From Rallus limicola (lineage: Eukaryota > Chordata > Aves > Gruiformes > Rallidae), in the NCBI GenBank assembly GCA_022605955.1, contig JAKCOZ010000101.1, positions 1,054,001 to 1,118,000 of the forward strand: a DNA stretch of 64,000 nt, given 5' to 3'. This document shows positions 37,117-48,922 of the stretch, one piece after another. Both the position numbers and the translations under genes were made by a program. Each line of letters begins with the position of its first letter. Within the stretch, counting starts at the first letter, position 1. The notes below the pieces were generated by a model. It saw nothing but the letters and a program-made list of their open reading frames with translations. It was not told where the DNA came from and made no database searches.

Positions 37117-37465
37117 TCTTTACTTTGGGAGTTATTGCTGGACGTTTAGCATGTTTTGAACTGCAGTCTGCTAGGGCCGAGAAAAGCACCGTAGGAGGTT
37201 CCAGGCATGTTCCCTCTTTCCAGGCAAAGGAAAAGGCTGAGAGCCAAAGTGACAGGGGCTGCTCGTGTGTCCTGTTAGGAGGTTTCAGACAAGCTATGCC
37301 TTTCAGGCCTAGCTTCTTTCCTTTGGGAGTTATTGCTGGACGTTTAGCATGTTTTGAACTGCAGTCTGCTAGGGCCGAGAAAAGCACTGTAGGAGGTTCC
37401 AGGCATGTTCCCTCTTTCCAGGCAAAGGAAAAGGCTGAGAGCCAAAGTGACAGGGGCTGCTCGTG

Positions 37466-37536
37466 TGTCCTGTTAGGAGGTTTCAGACAAGCTATGCCTT
37501 TCAGGCCTAGCTTGTCTGAAACCTCCTAACAGGACA
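37466..37536. repeat. Junction hairpin 11 (copy B/C boundary)
   Basis: This lies exactly 8608 bp after junction 9 and has the reference stem with one mismatch. Confidence 0.92.
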
Positions 37537-40500
37537 AGCTATGCCTTTCATGCCTAGCTTCTTTACTTTGGGAGTTATTGCTGGACGTTTAGCATGTTTT
37601 GAACTGCAGTCTGCTAGGGCCGAGAAAAGCACTGTAGGAGGTTCCAGGCATGTTCCCTCTTTCCAGGCAAAGGAAAAGGCTGAGAGCCAAAGTGACAGGG
37701 TCTGCTCGTGTGTCCTGTTAGGAGGTTTCAGACAAGCTATGCCTTTCAGGCCTAGCTTCTTTACTTTGGGAGTTATTGCTGGACGTTTAGCATGTTTTGA
37801 ACTGCAGTCTGCTACGGCCGAGAAAAGCACCGTAGGAGGTTCCAGGCATGTTCCCTCTTTCCAGGCAAAGGAAAAGGCTGAGAGCCAAAGTGACAGGGTC
37901 TGCTCGTGTGTCCTTTTAGGAGGTTTCAGACAAGCTATGCCTTTCAGGCCTAGCTTCTTTACTTTGGGAGTTATTGCTGGACGTTTAGCATGTTTTGAAC
38001 GGCAGTCTGCTAGGGCCGAGAAAAGCACCGTAGGAGGTTCCAGGCATGTTCCCTCTTTCCAGGCAAAGGAAAAGGCTGAGAGCCAAAGTGACAGGGTCTG
38101 CTCGTGTGTCCTGTTAGGAGGTTTCAGACAAGCTATGCCTTTCAGGCCTAGCTTCTTTACTTTGGGAGTTATTGCTGGACGTTTAGCATGTTTTGAACTG
38201 CAGTCTGCTAGGGCCGAGAAAAGCACCGTAGGAGGTTCCAGGCATGTTCCCTCTTTCCAGGCAAAGGAAAAGGCTGAGAGCCAAAGTGACAGGGTCTGCT
38301 CGTGTGTCCTGTTAGGAGGTTTCAGACAAGCTATGCCTTTCAGGCCTAGATTCTTTACTTTGGGAGTTATTGCTGGACATTTAGCATGTTTTGAACTGCA
38401 GTCTGCTAGGGCCGAGAAAAGCACCGTAGGAGGTTCCAGGCATGTTCCCTCTTTCCAGGCAAAGGAAAAGGCTGAGAGCCAAAGTGACAGGGGCTGCTCG
38501 TGTGTCCTGTTAGGAGGTTTCAGACAAGCTATGCCTTTCAGGCCTAGCTTCTTTACTTTGGGAGTTATTGCTGGACGTTTAGCATGTTTTGAACTGCAGT
38601 CTGCTAGGGCCGAGAAAAGCACCGTAGGAGGTTCCAGGCATGTTCCCTCTTTCCAGGCAAAGGAAAAGGCTGAGAGCCAAAGTGACAGGGTCTGCTCGTG
38701 TGTCCTGTTAGGAGGTTTCAGACAAGCTATGCCTTTCATGCCTAGCTTCTTTACTTTGGGAGTTATTGCTGGACGTTTAGCATGTTTTGAACTGCAGTCT
38801 GCTAGGGCCGAGAAAAGCACCGTAGGAGGTTCCAGGCATGTTCCCTCTTTCCAGGCAAAGGAAAAGGCTGAGAGCCAAAGTGACAGGGTCTGCTCGTGTG
38901 TCCTGTTAGGAGGTTTCAGACAAGCTATGCCTTTCAGGCCTAGCTTCTATACTTTGGGAGTTATTGCTGGACGTTTAGCATGTTTTGAACTGCAGTCTGC
39001 TAGGGCCGAGAAAAGCACCGTAGGAGGTTCCAGGCATGTTCCCTCCTTCCAGGCAAAGGAAAAGGCTGAGAGCCAAAGTGACAGGTGCTGCTCATGTGTC
39101 CTGTTAGGAGGTTTCAGACAAGCTATGCCTTTCAGGCCTAGCTTCTTTACTTTGGGAGTTATTGCTGGACGTTTCGCATGTTTTGAACTGCAGTCTGCTA
39201 CGGCCGAGAAAAGCACCGTAGGAGGTTCCAGGCATGTTCCCTCTTTCCAGGCAAAGGAAAAGGCTGAGAGCCAAAGTGACAGGGTCTGCTCGTGTGTCCT
39301 GTTAGGAGGTTTCAGACAAGCTATGCCTTTCAGGCCTAGCTGCTTTACTTTGGGAGTTATTGCTGGACGTTTAGCATGTTTTGAACTGCAGTCTGCTAGG
39401 GCCGAGAAAAGCACCGTAGGAGGTTCCAGGCATGTTCCCTCTTTCCAGGCAAAGGAAAAGGCTGAGAGCCAAAGTGACAGGGTCTGCTCGTGTGTCCTGT
39501 TAGGAGGTTTCAGACAAGCTATGCCTTTCAGGCCTAGCTTCTTTACTTTGGGAGTTATTGCTGGACGTTTAGCATGTTTTGAACTGCAGTCTGCTAGGGC
39601 CGAGAAAAGCACCGTAGGAGGTTCCAGGCATGTTCCCTCTTTCCAGGCAAAGGAAAAGGCTGAGAGCCAAAGTGACAGGGTCTGCTCGTGTGTCCTGTTA
39701 GGAGGTTTCAGACAAGATATGCCTTTCATGCCTAGCTTCTTTACTTTGGGAGTTATTGCTGGACGTTTAGCATGTTTTGAACTGCAGTCTGCTAGGGCCG
39801 AGAAAAGCACCGTAGGAGGTTCCAGGCATGTTCCCTCTTTCCAGGCAAAGGAAAAGGCTGAGAGCCAAAGTGACAGGGGCTGCTCGTGTGTCCTGTTAGG
39901 AGGTTTCAGACAAGCTATGCCTTTCAGGCCTAGCTTCTTTACTTTGGGAGTTATTGCTGGACGTTTAGCATGTTTTGAACTGCAGTCTGCTAGGGCCGAG
40001 AAAAGCACCGTAGGAGGTTCCAGGCATGTTCCCTCTTTCCAGGCAAAGGAAAAGGCTGAGAGCCAAAGTGACAGGTGCTGCTCATGTGTCCTGTTAGGAG
40101 GTTTCAGACAAGCTATGCCTTTCAGGCCTAGCTTCTTTACTTTGGGAGTTATTGCTGGACGTTTAGCATGTTTTGAACTGCAGTCTGCTAGGGCCGAGAA
40201 AAGCACCGTAGGAGGTTCCAGGCATGTTCCCTCTTTCCAGGCAAAGGAAAAGGCTGAGAGCCAAAGTGACAGGGTCTGCTCGGGTGTCCTGTTAGGAGGT
40301 TTCAGACAAGCTATGCCTTTCAGGCCTAGCTTCTTTACTTTGGGAGTTATTGCTGGACGTTTAGCATGTTTTGAGCTGCAGTCTGCTAGGGCCGAGAAAA
40401 GCACCGTAGGAGGTTCCAGGCATGTTCCCTCTTTCCAAGCAAAGGAAAAAGCTGAGAGCCAAAGTGACAGGGTTTGATCGTGTGTCCTGTTAGGAGGTTT

Positions 40501-42264
40501 CAGACAAGCTATGCCTTTCAGGCCTAGCTTCTTTACTTTGGGAGTTATTGCTGGACGTTTAGCATGTTTTGAACTGCAGTCTGCTAGGGCCGAGAAAAGC
40601 ACCGTAGGAGGTTCCAGGCATGTTCCCTCTTTCCAGGCAAAGGAAAAGGCTGAGAGCCAAAGTGACAGGGGCTGCTCGGGTGTCCTGTTAGGAGGTTTCA
40701 GACAAGCTATGCCTTTCAGGCCTAGCTTCTTTACTTTGGGAGTTATTGCTGGACGTTTAGCATGTTTTGAACTGCAGTCTGCTAGGGCCGAGAAAAGCAC
40801 CGTAGGAGGTTCCAGGCATGTTCCCTCTTTCCAGGCAAAGGAAAAGGCTGAGAGCCAAAGTGACAGGGTCTGCTCGGGTGTCCTGTTAGGAGGTTTCAGA
40901 CAAGCTATGCCTTTCAGGCCTAGCTTCTTTACTTTGGGAGTTATTGCTGGACGTTTAGCATGTTTTGAGCTGCAGTCTGCTAGGGCCGAGAAAAGCACCG
41001 TAGGAGGTTCCAGGCATGTTCCCTCTTTCCAAGCAAAGGAAAAAGCTGAGAGCCAAAGTGAAAGGGTTTGCTCGTGTGTCCTGTTAGGAGGTTTCAGACA
41101 AGCTATGCCTTTCAGGCCTAGCTTCTTTACTTTGGGAGTTATTGCTGGACGTTTAGCATGTTTTGAATTGCAGTCTGCTAGGGCCGAGAAAAGCACCGTA
41201 GGAGGTTCCAGGCATGTTCCCTCTTTCCAGGCAAAGGAAAAGGCTGAGAGCCAAAGTGACAGGGTCTGCTTGTGTGTCCTGTTAGGAGGTTTCAGACAAG
41301 CTATGCCTTTCAGGCCTAGCTTCTTTACTTTGGGAGTTATTGCTGGACGTTTAGCATGTTTTGAACTGCAGTCTGCTAGGGCCGAGAAAAGCACCGTAGG
41401 AGGTTCCAGGCATGTTCCCTCTTTCCAGGCAAAGGAAAAGGCTGAGAGCCAAAGTGACAGGATCTGCTCGTGTGTCCTGTTAGGAGGTTTCAGACAAGCT
41501 ATGCCTTTCAGGCCTAGCTTCTTTACTTTGGGAGTTATTGCTGGACGTTTAGCATGTTTTGAACTGCAGTCTGCTAGGGCCGAGAAAAGCACCGTAGGTG
41601 GTTCCAGGCATGTTCCCTCTTTCCAGGCAAAGGAAAAGGCTGAGAACCAAAGTGACAGGGGCTGCTCGTGTGTCCTGTTAGGAGGTTTCAGACAAGCTAT
41701 GCCTTTCAGGCCTAGCTTCTTTACTTTGGGAGTTATTGCTGGACGTTTAGCATGTTTTGAACTGCAGTCTGCTAGGGCCGAGAAAAGCACCGTAGGAGGT
41801 TCCAGGCATGTTCCCTCTTTCCAGGCAAAGGAAAAGGCTGAGAACCAAAGTGACAGGGGCTGCTCGTGTGTCCTGTTAGGAGGTTTCAGACAAGCTATGC
41901 CTTTCAGGCCTAGCTTCTTTACTTTGGGAGTTATTGCTGGACGTTTAGCATGTTTTGAACTGCAGTCTGCTAGGGCCGAGAAAAGCACCGTAGGAGGTTC
42001 CAGGCATGTTCCCTCTTTCCAGGCAAAGGAAAAGGCTGAGAGCCAAAGTGACAGGGGCTGCTCGTGTGTCCTGTTAGGAGGTTTCAGACAAGCTATGCCT
42101 TTCAGGCCTAGCTTCTTTACTTTGGGAGTTATTGCTGGACGTTTAGCATGTTTTGAATTGCAGTCTGCTAGTGCCGAGAAAAGCACCGTAGGAGGTTCCA
42201 GGCATGTTCCCTCTTTCCAGGCAAAGGAAAAGGCTGAGAGCCAAAGTGACAGGGTCTGCTCGTG

Positions 42265-42335
42265 TGTCCTCTTAGGAGGTTTCAGACAAGCTATGCCTTT
42301 CAGGCCTAGCTTGTCTGAAACCTCCTAACAGGACA
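42265..42335. repeat. Junction hairpin 12 (inside HOR copy C)
   Basis: This shares GTCCTCTTAGG with junctions 8 and 10. It lies 8212 bp after junction 10 because copy C has lost two monomers upstream. Confidence 0.92.
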
Positions 42336-45300
42336 AGCTATGCCTTTCATGCCTACCTTCTTTACTTTGGGAGTTATTGCTCGACGTTTAGCATGTTTTG
42401 AACTGCAGTCTGCTAGGGCCGAGAAAAGCACCGTAGGAGGTTCCAGGCATGTTCCCTCTTTCCAGGCAAAGTAAAAGGCTGAGAGCCAAAGTGACAGGGG
42501 CTGCTCGTGTGTCATGTTAGGACGTTTCAGACAAGCTATGCCTTTCAGGCCTAGCTTCTTTACTTTGGGAGTTATTGCTGGACGTTTAGCATGTTTTGAA
42601 CTGCAGTCTGCTAGGGCCGAGAAAAGCACCGTAGGAGGTTCCAGGCATGTTCCCTCTTTCCAGGCAAAGGAAAAGGCTGAGAGCCAAAGTGACAGGGGCT
42701 GCTCGTGTGTCCTGTTAGGAGGTTTCAGACAAGCTATGCCTTTCAGGCCTAGCTTCTATACTTTGGGAGTTATTGCTGGACGTTTAGCATGTTTTGAACT
42801 GCAGTCTGCTAGGGCCGAGAAAAGCACCGTAGGAGGTTCCAGGCATGTTCCCTCTTTCCAGGCAAAGGAAAAGGCTGAGAGCCAAAGTGACAGGGGCTGC
42901 TCGTGTGTGTCCTGTTAGGAGGTTTCAGACAAGCTATGCCTTTCAGGCCTAGCTTCTTTACTTTGGGAGTTATTGCTGGACGTTTAGCATGTTTTGAACT
43001 GCAGTCTGCTAGGGCCGAGAAAAGCACCGTAGGAGGTTCCAGGCATGTTCCCTCTTTCCAGGCAAAGGAAAAGGCTGAGAGCCAAAGTGACAGGGGCTGC
43101 TCGTGTGTCCTGTTAGGAGGTTTCAGACAAGCTATGCCTTTCAGGCCTAGCTTCTTTACTTTGGGAGTTATTGCTGGACGTTTAGCATGTTTTGAACTGC
43201 AGTCTGCTAGGGCCGAGAAAAGCACCGTAGGAGGTTCCAGGCATGTTCCCTCTTTCCAGGCAAAGGAAAAGGCTGAGAGCCAAAGTGACAGGGTCTGCTT
43301 GTGTGTCCTGTTAGGAGGTTTCAGACAAGCTATGCCTTTCAGGCCTAGCTTCTTTACTTTGGGAGTTATTGCTGGACGTTTAGCATGTTTTGAACTGCAG
43401 TCTGCTAGGGCCGAGAAAAGCACCGTAGGAGGTTCCAGGCATGTTCCCTCTTTCCAGGCAAAGGAAAAGGCTGAGAGCCAAAGTGACAGGGTCTGCTTGT
43501 GTGTCCTGTTAGGAGTTTTCAGACAAGCTATGCCTTTCAGGCCTAGCTTCTTTACTTTGGGAGTTATTGCTGGATGTTTAGCATGTTTTGAACTGCAGTC
43601 TGCTAGGGCCGAGAAAAGCACCGTAGGAGGTTCCAGGCATGTTCCCTCTTTCCAGGCAAAGGAAAAGGCTGAGAGCCAAAGTGACAGGGTCTGCTCGGGT
43701 GTCCTGTTAGGAGGTTTCAGACAAGCTATGCCTTTCAGGCCTAGCTTCTTTACTTTGGGAGTTATTGCTGGACGTTTAGCATATTTTGAGCTGCAGTCTG
43801 CTAGGGCCGAGAAAAGCACCGTAGGAGGTTCCAGGCATGTTCCCTCTTTCCAAGCAAAGGAAAAAGCTGAGAGCCAAAGTGAAAGGGTTTGCTCATGTGT
43901 CCTGTTAGGAGGTTTCAGACAAGCTATGCCTTTCAGGCCTAGCTTCTTTACTTTGGGAGTTATTGCTGGACGTTTAGCATGTTTTGAATTGCAGTCTGCT
44001 AGGGCCGAGAAAAGCACCGTAGGAGGTTCCAGGCATGTTCCCTCTTTCCAGGTAAAGGAAAAGGCTGAGAACCAAAGTGACAGGGGCTGCTCGTGTGTCC
44101 TGTTAGGAGGTTTCAGACAAGCTATGCCTTTCAGGCCTAGCTTCTTTACTTTGGGAGTTATTGCTGGACGTTTAGCATGTTTTGAACTGCAGTCTGCTAG
44201 GGCCGAGAAAAGCACCGTAGGAGGTTCCAGGCATGTTCCCTCTTTCCAGGCAAAGGAAAAGGCTGAGAGCCAAAGTGACAGGGGCTGCTCGTGTGTCCTG
44301 TTAGGAGGTTTCAGACAAGCTATGCCTTTCAGGCCTAGCTTCTATACTTTGGGAGTTATTGCTGGACGTTTAGCATGTTTTGAACTGCAGTCTGCTAGTG
44401 CCGAGAAAAGCACCGTAGGAGGTTCCAGGCATGTTCCCTCTTTCCAGGCAAAGGAAAAGGCTGAGAGCCAAAGTGACAGGGGCTGCTCGTGTGTCCTGTT
44501 AGGAGGTTTCAGACAAGCTATGCCTTTCAGGCCTAGCTTCTTTACTTTGGGAGTTATTGCTGGACGTTTAGCATGTTTTGAACTGCAGTCTGCTAGGGCC
44601 GAGAAAAGCACCGTAGGAGGTTCCAGGCATGTTCCCTCTTTCCAGGCAAAGGAAAAGGCTGAGAGCCAAAGTGACAGGGTCTGCTCGTGTGTCATGTTAG
44701 GAGGTTTCAGACAAGCTATGCCTTTCAGGCCTAGCTTCTTTACTTTGGGAGTTATTGCTGGACGTTTAGCATGTTTTGAACTGCAGTCTGCTAGGGCCGA
44801 GAAAAGCACCGTAGGAGGTTCCAGGCATGTTCCCTCTTTCCAGGCAAAGGAAAAGGCTGAGAGCCAAAGTGACAGGGTCTGCTTGTGTGTCCTGTTAGGA
44901 GGTTTCAGACAAGCTATGCCTTTCAGGCCTAGCTTCTTTACTTTGGGAGTTATTGCTGGACGTTTAGCATGTTTTGAACTGCAGTCTGCTAGGGCCGAGA
45001 AAAGCACCGTAGGAGGTTCCAGGCATGTTCCCTCTTTCCAGGCAAAGGAAAAGGCTGAGAGCCAAAGTGAGAGGGTCTGCTCGGGTGTCCAGTTAGGAGG
45101 TTTCAGACAAGCTATGCCTTTCAGGCCTAGCTTCTTTACTTTGGGAGTTATTGCTGGATGTTTAGCATGTTTTGAACTGCAGTCTGCTAGGGCCGAGAAA
45201 AGCACCGTAGGAGGTTCCAGGCATGTTCCCTCTTTCCAGGCAAAGGAAAAGGCTGAGAGCCAAAGTGACAGGGTCTGCTCGGGTGTCCTGTTAGGAGGTT

Positions 45301-46075
45301 TCAGACAAGCTATGCCTTTCAGGCCTAGCTTCTTTACTTTGGGAGTTATTGCTGGACGTTTAGCATATTTTGAGCTGCAGTCTGCTAGGGCCGAGAAAAG
45401 CACCGTAGGAGGTTCCAGGCATGTTCCCTATTTCCAAGCAAAGGAAAAAGCTGAGAGCCAAAGTGAAAGGGTTTGCTCATGTGTCATGTTAGGAGGTTTC
45501 AGACAAGCTATGCCTTTCAGGCCTAGCTTCTTTACTTTGGGAGTTATTGCTGGACGTTTAGCATGTTTTGAATTGCAGTCTGCTAGGGCCGAGAAAAGCA
45601 CCGTAGGAGGTTCCAGGCATGTTCCCTCTTTCCAGGCAAAGGAAAAGGCTGAGAGCCAAAGTGACAGGGTCTGCTTGTGTGTCCTGTTAGGAGGTTTCAG
45701 ACAAGCTATGCCTTTCAGGCCTAGCTTCTTTACTTTGGGAGTTATTGCTGGACGTTTAGCATGTTTTGAACTGCAGTCTGCTAGGGCCGAGAAAAGTACC
45801 GTAGGAGGTTCCAGGCATGTTCCCTCTTTCCAGGCAAAGGAAAAGGCTGAGAACCAAAGTGACAGGGGCTGCTCGTGTGTCATGTTAGGAGGTTTCAGAA
45901 AAGCTATGCCTTTCAGGCCTAGCTTCTTTACTTTGGGAGTTATTGCTGGACGTTTAGCATGTTTTGAACTGCAGTCTGCTAGGGCCGAGAAAAGCACCGT
46001 AGGAGGTTCCAGGCATGTTCCCTCTTTCCAGGCAAAGGAAAAGGCTGAGAGCCAAAGTGACAGGGGCTGCTCGTG

Positions 46076-46146
46076 TGTCCTGTTAGGAGGTTTCAGACAA
46101 GCTATGCCTTTCAGGCCTAGATTGTCTGAAACCTCCTAACAGGGCA
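46076..46146. repeat. Junction hairpin 13 (zone II/III boundary, last in the window)
   Basis: The right arm has CCTAGATTGTC and ends AACAGGGCAAGC instead of AACAGGACAAGC, making this the most changed junction. No further junction occurs in the remaining 17.8 kb. Confidence 0.92.
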
Positions 46147-46150
46147 AGCT

Positions 46151-47734
46151 ATGCCTTTCATGCCTAGCTTCTTTACTTTGGGAGTTATTGCTGGACGTTT
46201 AGCATGTTTTGAACTGCAGTCTGCTAGGGCCGAGAAAAGCACCGTAGGAGGTTCCAGGCATGTTCCCTCTTTCCAGGCAAAGGAAAAGGCTGAGAGCCAA
46301 AGTGACAGGGGCTGCTCGTGTGTCCTGTTAGGAGGTTTCAGACAAGCTATGCCTTTCACGCCTAGCTTCTTTACTTTGGGAGTTATTGCTGGACGTTTAG
46401 CATGTTTTGAACTGCAGTCTGCTAGGGCCGAGAAAAGCACCGTAGGAGGTTCCAGGCATGTTCCCTCTTTCCAGGCAAAGAAAAAGGCTGAGAGCCAAAG
46501 TGACAGGTGTTGCTCATGTGTCCTGTTAGGAGGTTTCAGACAAGCTATGCCTTTCAGGCCTAGCTTCTTTACTTTGGGAGTTATTGCTGGACGTTTAGCA
46601 TGTTTTGAACTGCAGTCTGCTAGGGCCGAGAAAAGCACCGTAGGAGGTTCCAGGCATGTTCCCTCTTTCCAGGCAAAGGAAAAGGCTGAGAGCCAAAGTG
46701 ACAGGGTCTGCTCGGGTGTCCTGTTAGGAGGTTTCAGACAAGCTATGCCTTTCAGGCCTAGCTTCTTTACTTTGGGAGTTATTGCTGGACGTTTAGCATG
46801 TTTTGAACTGCAGTCTGCTAGGGCCGAGAAAAGCACCGTAGGAGGTTCCAGGCATGTTCCCTCTTTCCAGGCAAAGGAAAAGGCTGAGAGCCAAAGTGAC
46901 AGGGTCTGCTCGGGTGTCCTGTTAGGAGGTTTCAGACAAGCTATGCCTTTCAGGCCTAGCTTCTTTACTTTGGGAGTTATTGCTGGACGTTTAGCATGTT
47001 TTGAGCTGCAGTCTGCTAGGGCCGAGAAAAGCACCGTAGGAGGTTCCAGGCATGTTCCCTCTTTCCAGGCAAAGGAAAAGGCTGAGAGCCAAAGTGACAG
47101 GGGCTGCTCGTGTGTCCTGTTAGGAGGTTTCAGAAAAGCTATGCCTTTCAGGCCTAGCTTCTTTACTTTGGGAGTTATTGCTGGACGTTTAGCATGTTTT
47201 GAACTGCAGTCTGCTAGGGCCGAGAAAAGCACCGTAGGAGGTTCCAGGCATGTTCCCTCTTTCCAGGCAAAGGAAAAGGCTGAGAACCAAAGTGACAGGG
47301 GCTGCTCGTGTGTCATGTTAGGAGGTTTCAGACAAGCTATGCCTTTCAGGCCTAGCTTCTTTACTTTGGGAGTTATTGCTGGACGTTTAGCATGTTTTGA
47401 ACTGCAGTCTGCTAGGGCCGAGAAAAGCACCGTAGGAGGTTCCAGGCATGTTCCCTCTTTCCAGGCAAAGGAAAAGGCTGAGAGCCAATGTGACAGGGGC
47501 TGCTCGTTTGTCCTGTTAGGAGGTTTCAGACAAGCTATGCCTTTCATGCCTAGCTTCTTTACTTTGGGAGTTATTGCTGGACGTTTAGCATGTTTTGAAC
47601 TGCAGTCTGCTAGGGCCGAGAAAAGCACTGTAGGAGGTTCCAGGCATGTTCCCTCTTTCCAGGCAAAGGAAAAGGCTGAGAACCAAAGTGACAGGGGCTG
47701 CTCGTGTGTCATGTAAGGAGGTTTCAGACAAGCT
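46151..47734 (+). repeat. Zone III HOR unit 1 (8 monomers, 1584 bp)
   Basis: Order is Mg, c, s, s, g, g (GTCATG), the AATGTGACAGG/CTCGTTTG monomer, and Mg ending in TGTAAGG (47714-47716). This is the first appearance of both the CTCGTTTG monomer and the TGTAAGG marker. It follows directly on the last junction hairpin. Confidence 0.85.
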
Positions 47735-48922
47735 ATGCCTTTCAGGCCTAGCTTCTTTACTTTGGGAGTTATTGCTGGACGTTTAGCATGTTTTGAACTG
47801 CAGTCTGCTAGGGCCGAGAAAAGCACCGTAGGAGGTTCCAGGAATGTTCCCTCTTTCCAGGCAAAGGAAAAGGCTGAGAGCCAAAGTGACAGGGGCTGCT
47901 CGTGTGTCCTGTTAGGAGGTTTCAGACAAGCTATGCCTTTCAGGCCTAGCTTCTTTACTTTGGGAGTTATTGCTGGACGTTTAGCATGTTTTGAACTGCA
48001 GTCTGCTAGGGCCGAGAAAAGCACCGTAGGAGGTTCCAGGCATGTTCCCTCTTTCCAGGCAAAGGAAAAGGCTGAGAGCCAAAGTGACAGGTGCTGCTCA
48101 TGTGTCCTGTTAGGAGGTTTCAGACAAGCTATGCCTTTCAGGCCTAGCTTCTTTACTTTGGGAGTTATTGCTGGACGTTTAGCATGTTTTGAACTGCAGT
48201 CTGCTAGGGCCGAGAAAAACACCGTAGGAGGTTCCAGGCATGTTCCCTCTTTCAAGGCAAAGGAAAAGGCTGAGAGCCAAAGTGACAGGGTCTGCTCGGG
48301 TGTCCTGTTAGGAGGTTTCAGACAAGCTATGCCTTTCAGGCCTAGCTTCTTTACTTTGGGAGTTATTGCTGGACGTTTAGCATGTTTTGAACTGCAGTCT
48401 GCTAGGGCCGAGAAAAGCACCGTAGGAGGTTCCAGGCATGTTCCCTCTTTCCAGGCAAAGGAAAAGGCTGAGAGCCAAAGTGACAGGGTCTGCTCGGGTG
48501 TCCTGTTAGGAGGTTTCAGACAAGCTATGCCTTTCAGGCCTAGCTTCTTTACTTTGGGAGTTATTGCTGGACGTTTAGCATGTTTTGAGCTGCAGTCTGC
48601 TAGGGCCGAGAAAAGCACCGTAGGAGGTTCCAGGCATGTTCCCTCTTTCCAGGCAAAGGAAAAGGCTGAGAGCCAATGTGACAGGGGCTGCTCGTTTGTC
48701 CTGTTAGGAGGTTTCAGACAAGCTATGCCTTTCAGGCCTAGCTTCTTTACTTTGGGAGTTATTGCTGGACGTTTAGCATGTTTTGAACTGCAGTCTGCTA
48801 GGGCCGAGAAAAGCACCGTAGGAGGTTCCAGGCATGTTCCCTCTTTCCAGGCAAAGGAAAAGGCTGAGAACCAAAGTGACAGGGGCTGCTCGTGTGTCAT
48901 GTAAGGAGGTTTCAGACAAGCT
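47735..48922 (+). repeat. Zone III HOR unit 2 (6 monomers, 1188 bp)
   Basis: The unit opens with the CCAGGAATG variant, followed by c, then a GAGAAAAACACC monomer (first appearance of that variant), s, CTCGTTTG and the terminal TGTAAGG monomer (48902-48904). It lacks the penultimate g and the CATGCC-type last monomer of unit 1. Confidence 0.85.

Larger units (their letters stand above)
28933..37540 (+). repeat. 8.6-kb higher-order repeat, copy B (8608 bp, 43 monomers)
   Basis: This is the full-length reference copy: 43 x 198 + 2 x 47 = 8608 bp, in sub-blocks of 26 and 17 monomers. In the second sub-block two monomers present in A (with CCAGGTAAAGG and its neighbour) are missing. Two others not found in A appear downstream (with CTAGGTCCGAG near 36185 and AGCATTTTTTGAAC near 36357). 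The sub-block length is therefore unchanged at 3413 bp although the content differs. Confidence 0.9.
37541..46150 (+). repeat. 8.6-kb higher-order repeat, copy C (8610 bp, 43 monomers plus 2 bp)
   Basis: Sub-blocks hold 24 and 19 monomers. Relative to B, two monomers are lost near 40500-40700 and two extra are present in the second sub-block. The near-constant total is coincidental. C lacks the GTTTAGGATG and CCGTTGTAGG changes shared by A and B, so C retains the older state there. Private changes include CCCTCCTTCC (39045), AGACAAGATATG (39713) and a TG duplication (about 42906). From about 44700 its order includes several GTCATG monomers and departs from A and B, foreshadowing zone III. Confidence 0.88.

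Noticed and set aside
20721..37540. Assembly artefact as the sole explanation for the HOR copies A and B
   Set aside because: Copies A and B differ at several places (first monomers, the second sub-block, GGCTTCAG at the junction), so they are not a simple duplicated contig. An artefact cannot be excluded for the fully identical stretches.
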